A program made the translations under genes and the position numbers. A stretch of 64,000 nt of DNA from Agathobaculum desmolans ATCC 43058 (GTDB taxonomy: Bacteria > Bacillota > Clostridia > Oscillospirales > Butyricicoccaceae): the NCBI RefSeq assembly GCF_000701665.1, contig NZ_JNJN01000003.1, positions 56,270 through 120,269 on the forward strand, read 5' to 3'. The notes under the pieces are model-generated. The model saw only the letters and a list, made by a program, of their open reading frames with translations, searched no databases and was not told the DNA's origin. Shown here piece after piece: positions 1 through 6,110 of this stretch. Each line of letters begins with the position of its first letter. Positions within the stretch are counted from its first letter, which is position 1.

Positions 1-25
1 CGCCGGAAAAAGGAGGACAGGGACA

Positions 26-775
26 ATGGCAGATAACCGCAAGTATTACTACCTCAAGCTGAAAGAGAACTTTTTTGACAGCGACTCCATTGTGCTGCTG
101 GAAGATATGAAAGACGGAATTTTATATTCCAATATCCTCTTGAAGCTGTACTTAAAATCGCTGAAAAACGGCGGGAAGTTGCAGCTTGACGAGCATATCC
201 CCTACACAGCACAGATGATAGCGACACTGACCCGCCACCAGATAGGGACGGTTGAGAGGGCTTTAGAGATTTTCCGGCAGTTGGGGCTTGTGGAGCAGCT
301 TGACAGCGGGGCTTTCTATATGACCGACATTGAACTGATGATAGGACAGTCCTCTACCGAAGCCGAAAGGAAACGGGCTGCAAGGCTGGAAAACAAGGCA
401 CTTTTACCGTCCCGGACAAAAGGCGGACATTTGTCTGACATTCGTCCACCAGAGATAGAGATAGAGTTAGAGAAAGAGATAAAGATAGAAAAAGAGAGAG
501 AGGGAGAAACGGGACACCCCGCCCCCGCCGCTTATGGCAGATACAACAATGTGATACTGACCGATACAGAGCTTTCCGGGTTGAAAACAGAGCTGCCCGA
601 CAAGTGGGAGTATTATATTGACCGGCTTTCCTGCCATATCGCTTCCACCGGGAAGCAGTACCACAGCCATGCAGCCACCATTTACAAGTGGGCGCAGGAG
701 GACGCTGCCAAAGGCAAGGCTGCCCCGAAACAGGGCATACCCGATTATTCATGCAAGGAGGGCGAGAGCTTATGA
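26..775 (+). CDS. Phage/ICE replisome organizer (DnaD-like N-terminal domain)
   Basis: A 249-aa protein preceded by a strong ribosome binding site (AAAGGAGG at about 9-16). Residues 1-110 (MADNRKYYYLKLKENFF, followed by LLEDMKDGILYSNILLKLYL) match the winged-helix N-terminal domain of phage and conjugative-element replisome organizers, which help load the replicative helicase at the element's origin. The middle (about 145-165) is a charged Glu/Lys/Ile-rich linker, and the C-terminus resembles the DnaD tail that contacts helicase and DNA. Its stop overlaps the start of the next gene by 4 bp (ATGA), the usual coupling of a replisome organizer with a DnaC-like loader. With the downstream integrase it marks the remnant of an integrative conjugative element entering from the left edge. 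Family call is confident; the exact element is not known. Confidence 0.82.
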   Translation: MADNRKYYYLKLKENFFDSDSIVLLEDMKDGILYSNILLKLYLKSLKNGGKLQLDEHIPYTAQMIATLTRHQIGTVERALEIFRQLGLVEQLDSGAFYMTDIELMIGQSSTEAERKRAARLENKALLPSRTKGGHLSDIRPPEIEIELEKEIKIEKEREGETGHPAPAAYGRYNNVILTDTELSGLKTELPDKWEYYIDRLSCHIASTGKQYHSHAATIYKWAQEDAAKGKAAPKQGIPDYSCKEGESL

Positions 776-1230
776 GAAACGGGATTGAAGCTATGATTAC
801 GGACATTACAGCCACTACCGCCGAAGCGGAGGACTACACAGGCGAGGACGGGCTTTTATACTGCGGCAAGTGCCATACGCCCAAAGAAGCCTATTTTTCA
901 AAAGAAACCGCCCAATGGTTAGGGCATGACCGACACCCGACAGAGTGCGACTGCCAGCGGGCAGCCCGTGAAAAACGGGAAGCCGCTGAAAGCCGACAGA
1001 AGCACCTTGAAACAGTGGAGGACTTGAAACGCCGGGGTTTTACCGACCCTGCTATGCGGAACTGGACATTTGAGCATGACAACGGCAGAAACCCGCAGAC
1101 CGCAACCGCCCGTTTTTATGTGGAGAGCTGGGAAACCATGCAGGCTGAAAATATCGGCTACCTGTTCTGGGGCGGCGTGGGGACAGGAAAAAGCGTGTCA
1201 AGGCTCTTTCCGTCATGGAAAGGAGCATGA
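772..1230 (+). pseudogene. DnaC-like helicase loader, truncated just after Walker A
   Basis: The frame starts at ATG 772 (MRNGIEAMITDITATT), overlapping the preceding stop. It carries a Cys-containing N-terminal region (YCGKCHTPKEAYF, then ECDCQRAAREKRE) and reaches the ATP-binding loop GGVGTGKS at its end. Complete DnaC-like proteins of such elements have a further AAA+ core of more than 100 residues. Here the frame diverges after GKS into VSRLFPSWKGA and stops, 4 bp before the integrase start. No Walker B, sensor or arginine-finger region remains, so it cannot be an active ATPase. The break most likely marks an internal deletion that joined this gene to the integrase end of the element. Confidence 0.8.
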
Positions 1231-1234
1231 CGAA

Positions 1235-2512
1235 ATGCCAAGAAAAGAACGAGATGAAAAAAGACGGGACAACAAAGGCCGCCTTTTGAAGTCTGGAGAG
1301 AGCCAGCGATCAGATGGAAGATACGCTTACAAATACATTGACACCTTTGGAGAAACCCAGTTTGTTTACTCATGGAAGTTAGTACCTACCGACAAAGTAC
1401 CTGCCGGAAAGCGGCCCTGTCTTTCCCTGCGCGAGAAGATCAAGCAGATACAGAAAGACCTTGACGACGGGATAGACACCATCGGCAAGAAAATGACCGT
1501 GTGCCAGCTTTATGAAAAGTACACCCGGCAGCGCGGGAATGTGCGGAAAGGAACCCAAAAGAGCCGCCAGCAGTTGATGAAACTTCTGTCCGAAGATAAG
1601 CTGGGCGCGGCCAGCATTGACAGCGTGAAGCTGTCCGACGCGAAAGAATGGGCCTTGCGTATGCAGGAAAAGGGCGTTGCCTACAACACCATCTGCAACA
1701 GCAAGCGTTCCTTAAAGGCCATCTTTTATATGGCAGTACAGGACGACTGCCTCCGCAAGAATCCCTTTGACTTCCAGATCAATGAGGTTATCAACGACGA
1801 TACCGTACCAAAGGTGCCGCTTACCCCTACACAGGAAAACGAGCTTTTGGACTTCATGCAGAACGATTCCGTCTATGCCAAGTATTATGACGAGGTGGTG
1901 ATCCTGCTGGAAACCGGGCTTCGTATTTCCGAACTCTGCGGCCTGACGCCCGCTGACCTGAATTTTGAAAAACGCTTTGTAAATGTAGACCACCAGCTTT
2001 TGAGAAGCACCGAGGATGGCTACTATATCGAAGCGCCAAAAACAGAAAGCGGATTCCGTCAAGTGCCCATGAGCGCAGCCGCCTATGAAGCGTTTGAGCG
2101 CGTGTTGAAGAAGCGCAGGGACGGCAAGGGCATTGAGGTTGACGGTTATAAGGATTTCCTGTTCCTGAACCGGGACGGCCTGCCCAAAACCGCCGTCAAC
2201 TATGACGCCATGTTCAAGTGCCTTGCCAAGAAGTACAACAAGTGCCACAAGGAGCCGCTGCCCGATGTGATGACGCCGCACACCATGCGACATACATTCT
2301 GTACCAGAATGGCAAACGCGGGCATGAACCCCAAGGCGTTGCAGTACATCATGGGACACGCCAACATTGTAATGACGCTGAACTATTACGCCCACGCTAC
2401 TTTCCATTCCGCACAGGAGGAAATGGAACGGCTGCAAGCCAAGGCAAAAACCACCGCAGAGGCCAAGCCGGAGGCTACGGCGGAAAGCGCCGAGGAAACC
2501 AAGGCGGCATAA
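1235..2512 (+). CDS. int: Tn916-family tyrosine integrase
   Basis: A 425-aa tyrosine recombinase. The N-terminus (MPRKERDEKRRDNKGRLLK, then SGESQRSDGRYAYKYIDTFG) closely follows the Tn916 integrase arm-binding domain, and the rest is collinear with it. Catalytic-domain signatures are visible: ETGLRISELCGL (first Arg), TPHTMRHTFC (His-x-x-Arg), GHANIVMTLNYYAHATF (His and nucleophilic Tyr). Start 1235 is chosen because homology begins there and AAAGGAG lies about 10 bases upstream; the open frame extends further left only through the truncated DnaC region. Length is slightly above the roughly 405 aa of Tn916 Int owing to an Ala/Glu/Lys-rich tail. It would excise and integrate the element, but most of the transfer machinery is not visible in this window. 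Catalytically intact by eye. Confidence 0.93.
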   Translation: MPRKERDEKRRDNKGRLLKSGESQRSDGRYAYKYIDTFGETQFVYSWKLVPTDKVPAGKRPCLSLREKIKQIQKDLDDGIDTIGKKMTVCQLYEKYTRQRGNVRKGTQKSRQQLMKLLSEDKLGAASIDSVKLSDAKEWALRMQEKGVAYNTICNSKRSLKAIFYMAVQDDCLRKNPFDFQINEVINDDTVPKVPLTPTQENELLDFMQNDSVYAKYYDEVVILLETGLRISELCGLTPADLNFEKRFVNVDHQLLRSTEDGYYIEAPKTESGFRQVPMSAAAYEAFERVLKKRRDGKGIEVDGYKDFLFLNRDGLPKTAVNYDAMFKCLAKKYNKCHKEPLPDVMTPHTMRHTFCTRMANAGMNPKALQYIMGHANIVMTLNYYAHATFHSAQEEMERLQAKAKTTAEAKPEATAESAEETKAA

Positions 2513-2714
2513 GTAGTACGCAGAATTTACTACTGCTTTTACTACTTTTGAGAGCGAAAACATGAGGGGTAATAAAAAGATTTGTGAGGTTCTTCCGATA
2601 TGAAAAGTGCCGGAAAAGCCCGGAATGACGGGCTATACCGGCATATAAGAACATCTAAAGAGATAATTAGAAATCTATTAAATGATTATGCCTAACAGCA
2701 CGGCAAAACGGTAT
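2513..2714. other. Non-coding end region of the integrative element
   Basis: Immediately after the integrase stop lie two direct copies of TTTACTACT (2526-2534 and 2538-2546), 12 bp apart, with AGTAGT just before them in the opposite sense; short repeats like these often flank integrase core sites. At 2608-2643 a nested hairpin is visible: TGCCGG/CCGGCA outside and GCCCG/CGGGC inside, separated by AAAA/TATA. No gene is seen. The element boundary (attR) probably lies here or just beyond the GNAT gene, but the matching left att site is outside the window. Confidence 0.45.
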
Positions 2715-3167
2715 TTATCTATGGATATACATTCTCATTATATCAGACGCATTGTCCCCTTGAACCATACATAAAAATTCCCAACCATATTTTTCATAGA
2801 AATTTGTATGGTCTGTAATTAAATAGATCGGGGTGATTCCTTTGGACTTCATATCCTTCACAACAATATCAAGTAATCGTCCCGCAATGCCTTGGCCGCG
2901 ATATTCCTGTTCAGTATATACCGCGCATACATTTGGAGCAAGGTCTTTTCTGTTATGAAAATCATTTGCAATTACGCCAAGACCGCCGACAATGCGCCCG
3001 CCGTCTAAGCAAAGATACCAACCATATTCTGTTTCATGATTGAGATAGGATTCCATACATTCAAGATAAGCTTCTTGTGGCACTTCCCATTTATCATGAA
3101 ACCATGCAGATGCTTCTTCTTTTAATTTGGGTTTTTGTCTTAAAGTAACATAAGTATATTCTTTCAT
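2715..3167 (-). CDS. GNAT-family N-acetyltransferase
   Basis: A 150-aa single-domain GNAT enzyme, predicted to move an acetyl group from acetyl-CoA to an amine on an unknown substrate. The acetyl-CoA loop is clear at YRGQGIAGRLLD, preceded by the strand GGRIVGGLGVIAND and followed by the C-terminal NFYEKYGWEFL motif typical of the fold. The start is ATG 3167 (MKEYTYVTL), which has GAAGG 5 bases upstream; a GTG four codons earlier is a weaker candidate. The gene is distinctly AT-rich beside its neighbours, points away from the integrase and stands alone, so it is probably acquired cargo or a later transfer. Substrate cannot be predicted; an antibiotic-modifying role is possible but unsupported. 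Confidence 0.85.
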   Translation of the reverse strand: MKEYTYVTLRQKPKLKEEASAWFHDKWEVPQEAYLECMESYLNHETEYGWYLCLDGGRIVGGLGVIANDFHNRKDLAPNVCAVYTEQEYRGQGIAGRLLDIVVKDMKSKGITPIYLITDHTNFYEKYGWEFLCMVQGDNASDIMRMYIHR

Positions 3168-3301
3168 ATTTACCTTCACAATTTCCGGTTTATCTTTTAA
3201 TTTATTTTATCATATTTTTCGGCTTTATCCAATGCACGGTGAAATTAGCGGGGCAAAAAACCATCGTTCTAAAGGGTAAAAGAGGGGCTGCTTCGCCGCG
3301 C

Positions 3302-3330
3302 TTGACAAGCGCAGCGTGTATCGGTATAAT
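3302..3330 (+). promoter_or_regulatory. Strong promoter for pth
   Basis: Consensus TTGACA (3302-3307) and TATAAT (3325-3330) are separated by exactly 17 bp. The expected transcript begins near 3337 and has a GC-rich leader of about 125 nt before the pth start. No recognised regulatory RNA was identified in that leader. Confidence 0.8.
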
Positions 3331-3461
3331 AAGGGCGCCGCGGCGGCTGGATTTGAGCGTTCACTGCTTTTCAGCGCCCCGTTTGGGCACCGGTGAGCCG
3401 CCGTTATGCAGCAGCGGCCTGTCTATCAAATGCCTTTCAGGCAGATATTTGGAGTAAAACC

Positions 3462-4115
3462 ATGTCAGTATTTGATATTTTCAAAAAGTTAGATGAAGAA
3501 AAAGCGGCAAAGGCCGCACAGCCGATCGAGTGGCTGGTTGTCGGCTTGGGCAACCCGGGCAGCAAGTATGATAACACGCGCCATAACGCGGGATTCCGCG
3601 CACTGGAGGGTTATTGTGCCCGCACCGGACTGAAAATCGACAAAATGAAGTTCAAAGCGCTGGTGGGCGAGGGGATGCTCGGCGGCAGGCGGGTGCTGTT
3701 TGTCAAACCGCAGACGTTTATGAACCTGTCCGGCGAGGCGGTGCGCGACGCGGCGGCTTTCTATAAAATCCCGCCTGAGCGGGTCATTGTGCTGTCGGAC
3801 GACGTTTCGCTGGACGTGGGTACGCTTCGCGTGCGCCCGAAGGGCTCGGCCGGCGGGCAGAACGGCCTGAAGAACATCATTTATCACCTTGGCAGCGAGG
3901 AATTTCCCCGCGTGAAGATCGGCGTGGGCAAAAAACCGCATCCGGATTATGACTTGGCAGCGTGGGTGCTCGGCAAATTCACGGCGGAGGAACAAAAGGC
4001 GATCGACCGGGCGTGCGAGGACGCGGTCAGCGCGGCGGCCTGCATCATCGCAGAGGGCTGCGCCGCAGCAGCGCAGAAGTTTAACGGAAAATGCAGAATG
4101 GAGAATGGAAAATAA
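3462..4115 (+). CDS. pth: Peptidyl-tRNA hydrolase
   Basis: A 217-aa protein that releases peptides from peptidyl-tRNAs that drop off stalled ribosomes. Family signatures are VVGLGNPGSKYDNTRHNAGF (with the catalytic His), KPQTFMNLSGEAV, and GGQNGLKNI followed by the FPRVKIGVGKK segment. Start 3462 (MSVFDIFKKLDEEKAAKA) is preceded by GGAG at 3451; the extra 25 or so residues before the hydrolase fold form a charged N-terminal extension. The last codons (KCRMENGK) run into a GAATGGAGAATGGAAAAT repeat, so the C-terminus appears to have been rewritten by an intergenic repeat. Transcribed alone from the strong promoter at 3302-3330 and ended by the terminator at 4168-4207. Confidence 0.95.
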   Translation: MSVFDIFKKLDEEKAAKAAQPIEWLVVGLGNPGSKYDNTRHNAGFRALEGYCARTGLKIDKMKFKALVGEGMLGGRRVLFVKPQTFMNLSGEAVRDAAAFYKIPPERVIVLSDDVSLDVGTLRVRPKGSAGGQNGLKNIIYHLGSEEFPRVKIGVGKKPHPDYDLAAWVLGKFTAEEQKAIDRACEDAVSAAACIIAEGCAAAAQKFNGKCRMENGK

Positions 4116-4160
4116 AAGAACGGCGCAGCAATGCTCCATTTTTATTCTCAATTTTCGCCA
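4085..4160. repeat. Small GAATGGA-type repeat overlapping the 3' end of pth
   Basis: The segment has purine-rich GCAGAATGGAGAATGGAAAA on the left and pyrimidine-rich TCCATTTTTATTCTCAATTT on the right, giving imperfect inverted-repeat character around GAACGGCGCAGCAATGC. Short GAATGGA repeats of this kind occur in intergenic DNA of gut Clostridia. Here the left arm supplies the final codons and stop of pth. Confidence 0.4.
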
Positions 4161-4167
4161 TAAAAAA

Positions 4168-4207
4168 CTGCCGCAGAACGGTTTTGGTTCTGCGGCAGTT
4201 TTTTTAT
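4168..4207. terminator. Bidirectional terminator between pth and barstar
   Basis: The stem CTGCCGCAGAAC pairs with GTTCTGCGGCAG (4168-4198), with an A-tract on the left and TTTTTTT on the right, so it can end transcripts from both convergent genes. Confidence 0.9.
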
Positions 4208-4214
4208 GATCTTT

Positions 4215-4481
4215 TCACTCGGCGGACAGGATGAAATGCGGATTTTCCGCCGCGGCATTGGCCAGTACGCGCAGCAGCAGTTCTCCGTAATTGCCCATGT
4301 GGACGACCAGCATTTCTGCATGGCGCAGGGTCAGGCGCGTGGGCGGCAGCGCAGTCAGCAAATCGTACAGTGCGTCCAGATTACGTCCGTAGCTTTCCGG
4401 AAAACCAAAGGTTTTGGCAAAAATATCGTGCGCCTGTGCACGGGTATACAGGGTATCCGCATCAAGCAGCAGCTCCCGCAT
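4215..4481 (-). CDS. Barstar-family ribonuclease inhibitor
   Basis: An 88-aa protein of the barstar family, cytosolic inhibitors that plug the active site of barnase-type RNases. The inhibitory helix is recognisable as SYGRNLDALYDLL (about residues 30-42); D36 and D40 stand where barstar has the acidic residues (D35, D39) that contact the RNase. The C-terminal HAEMLVVHMGNYGELLLRVL also follows the family. It starts one base after the stop of the barnase-like gene and has GGAGG overlapping that gene's end, so the two are translationally coupled. The inhibitor presumably protects the producing cell before its RNase is exported. Genomic pairing makes this call strong. Confidence 0.92.
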   Translation of the reverse strand: MRELLLDADTLYTRAQAHDIFAKTFGFPESYGRNLDALYDLLTALPPTRLTLRHAEMLVVHMGNYGELLLRVLANAAAENPHFILSAE

Positions 4482-4482
4482 G

Positions 4483-5073
4483 TCAATCCTCCACGGTCAG
4501 CAGGGTAAAGGTTTCGTAATGATCTTCGGTGTAAAAAATCAGGCCGTCATCCGAAAACACAAGGCGTTTGGCACCGCGTCCATCCGGACCGGCGTCAATA
4601 TCACATTCGGTGTAGCTGCCCTCGGGCAGTGCGCCTTCGTAGTTGCCGAAATGGTCGCCGCCGATCGAGCAGCCCGGGGCGTAGGGCTCCAGCGAGCCGC
4701 CTTCCCAGCCGAGCGCCTGCGCTTCCTTTTTGGTGATGTAGTTCTGCGGCAGTGTACCATACTGTGCGAGGTACAGGGCTACGGTGTCGCGGTCGGTGTA
4801 CCAGCCCTCTTCATCAAGCACGGTGTTGCCGAGCCGGATGCTTTCCCGACCGGTAACAGCGGAGCCGAGTGTTATATCATCCGCGGCAGCATTATGCTGC
4901 GCAGCGCCGGCTTCTGAGGGTGTTTCCGCCGCGGTCTGCTTGCCGCTGCTTTCAAATGTGACAACCGACGTGGGGCCGTCTGCCCCGCCGATCACACCGG
5001 TATCCGGTGTGCAGCCTGTCAGCGCGGACAGTGCCAGCAGCAGTGTCAGCCATAGGGATGTCAGTTTTTTCAT
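4483..5073 (-). CDS. Lipoprotein-anchored barnase-type ribonuclease
   Basis: A 196-aa protein with a signal peptide ending in lipobox LTGC (C21), a motif GVIGGADGPTSV at 26-37, a low-complexity linker, and a C-terminal barnase domain from about 92. Alignment by eye to Bacillus barnase gives K115 (barnase K27), E156 (E73, general base), R166 and R170 (R83, R87) and H185 (H102, general acid); E-R-H spacing (14 and 15 residues) is identical to barnase. Hallmarks LPQNYITKKEAQALGWE and TEDHYETFT are present. It should cleave single-stranded RNA outside the membrane, tethered by lipid unless released. AGGAGG precedes the start. Middle gene of a minus-strand operon (5541 to 4215) and followed by its barstar. 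Target (competitors, phage-infected neighbours, RNA scavenging) is unknown. Confidence 0.9.
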   Translation of the reverse strand: MKKLTSLWLTLLLALSALTGCTPDTGVIGGADGPTSVVTFESSGKQTAAETPSEAGAAQHNAAADDITLGSAVTGRESIRLGNTVLDEEGWYTDRDTVALYLAQYGTLPQNYITKKEAQALGWEGGSLEPYAPGCSIGGDHFGNYEGALPEGSYTECDIDAGPDGRGAKRLVFSDDGLIFYTEDHYETFTLLTVED

Positions 5074-5100
5074 GGTGGGTTCCTCCTCTTATTGACAGGC

Positions 5101-5541
5101 TCAGGCTGCGGCTGCGCCGGGATAAAACAGGAGAAACAGCTTGTGGTAAAACTCTTGCCCGCGGCCGCCTTCCACATCGCGGAGTGTGCCGTCAACAAAG
5201 ATGTGGCCGTCGGCATCTGCCGCGATCGAGCTGCCGTTGGCAAAGGTGACAGTCAGCCGCACGGCGGTGAGCTTTTCCTCGTTCGGCTTGAAAAAACGCG
5301 GATAGGGTACATAGGTGTAGCTCTCCAGCAGTGCGGTAATATCCGCAACCTGTGCAGGATCATCTACCGTACGTTCATTTCCGCTGCTGTCGGATAGTGT
5401 GAGCACGGTCTGCGGTGTTTCCGCAATGTCCAGATAGGATCGGTCATAGAACTTGATATACAGCATCCGTCCGGCGATGAACAGCAGCACGATCAACAGC
5501 GTGCCGCAGACAGCGAAGCCGAGCGCCGTGAATTTACGCAT
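5101..5541 (-). CDS. Single-pass membrane protein of unknown function, barnase operon
   Basis: A 146-aa protein with one N-terminal transmembrane helix (about residues 6-28, TALGFAVCGTLLIVLLFIAG) and an outward-facing domain of about 115 residues with beta-strand character (AVRLTVTFANGSSIAADADG). I do not recognise the family. AAGGAGC precedes the ATG. It is the first gene of the unit, 27 bp before the barnase-like gene, and is read from a promoter at 5589-5617. Position suggests a role with the exported RNase, such as export, anchoring, sensing or surface immunity, but this is inference from context only. Confidence 0.7.
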   Translation of the reverse strand: MRKFTALGFAVCGTLLIVLLFIAGRMLYIKFYDRSYLDIAETPQTVLTLSDSSGNERTVDDPAQVADITALLESYTYVPYPRFFKPNEEKLTAVRLTVTFANGSSIAADADGHIFVDGTLRDVEGGRGQEFYHKLFLLFYPGAAAA

Positions 5542-5588
5542 GATAAGCTCCTTGCTCCGGCGCAGAACACCGGTTTTTTTCTAATATT

Positions 5589-5617
5589 AGGATATCGCAA
5601 ATGCGGGGGGCTGTCAA
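5589..5617 (-). promoter_or_regulatory. Promoter of the barnase/barstar operon
   Basis: On the minus strand TTGACA (5617-5612) and TATCCT (5594-5589) are 17 bp apart. It is back to back with the BlaI-type promoter that starts at 5645, leaving about 28 bp between the two -35 boxes, so a regulator bound there could affect both directions. Confidence 0.65.
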
Positions 5618-5644
5618 TGCACCCAAGTGTAAACAAAGTATGAC

Positions 5645-5705
5645 TTGACAGACATATTCTACTATTGTAGAATAAAAATAGGAAAATGTTTTACAAATGT
5701 AGAAA
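5645..5705 (+). promoter_or_regulatory. blaI-M56 promoter with two BlaI-type operators
   Basis: TTGACA (5645-5650) and TAGAAT (5668-5673) are 17 bp apart. The palindrome ATTCTACTATTGTAGAAT (5656-5673) covers the -10 box, and a second half-matching site with TACA-AA-TGTA (5692-5701) lies just downstream. Both carry the TAC/GTA core recognised by BlaI/MecI repressors, so the adjacent repressor very probably represses its own operon by blocking RNA polymerase here. Confidence 0.8.
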
Positions 5706-5718
5706 AGGAGGGAGCCAT

Positions 5719-6090
5719 ATGAAAACAGCCAAGCATCTGCCGGATGCGGAGCTTGCTGTGATGCAGGCAGTGTGGTCGCTCGAGCCGCCGGTAACGGCCT
5801 CTGCCGTGCAGCAGCAGGTGCCGCAGGACTGGAAAGCAACAAGTGTACTCACGTTTTTGTCGCGCCTGTGTGATAAGGGCTTTTTGTCCTGCCGCAAGGA
5901 GGGGCGGCAAAACCTGTATACCCCGCTGGTTTCGCGCGCGGCGTATTTGCAGCAGGAAAGCCGCAGCTTTGTTGAGCGGCTGTGCGGCGGTTCGGTGAAA
6001 AATCTGGTAGCCAGCCTGTCGGACGCGGGTGCGCTGACCGAAAGCGACGTGGAGGAGCTGCGCGCCTTTCTGGACGTGCAGGGGCGGTAA
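5719..6090 (+). CDS. BlaI/MecI-family transcriptional repressor
   Basis: A 123-aa penicillinase-repressor-type winged-helix protein. LPDAELAVMQAVWSLEPPVT and WKATSVLTFLSRLCDKGFL correspond to the DNA-binding domain, followed by the dimerisation helix region (QQESRSFVERLCGGSVKNLV) where BlaI is cleaved on induction. ATG 5719 follows AGGAGGG at 5707-5713. It lies 20 bp ahead of an M56 membrane peptidase, the standard two-gene sensor/repressor pair. No beta-lactamase or mecA is nearby, so the pair probably governs its own operon and perhaps distant or divergent genes, such as the barnase unit. Matching operators at 5656-5701 support autoregulation. Confidence 0.92.
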   Translation: MKTAKHLPDAELAVMQAVWSLEPPVTASAVQQQVPQDWKATSVLTFLSRLCDKGFLSCRKEGRQNLYTPLVSRAAYLQQESRSFVERLCGGSVKNLVASLSDAGALTESDVEELRAFLDVQGR

Positions 6091-6110
6091 GGATAAGGGG
6101 GAAGGATAGG

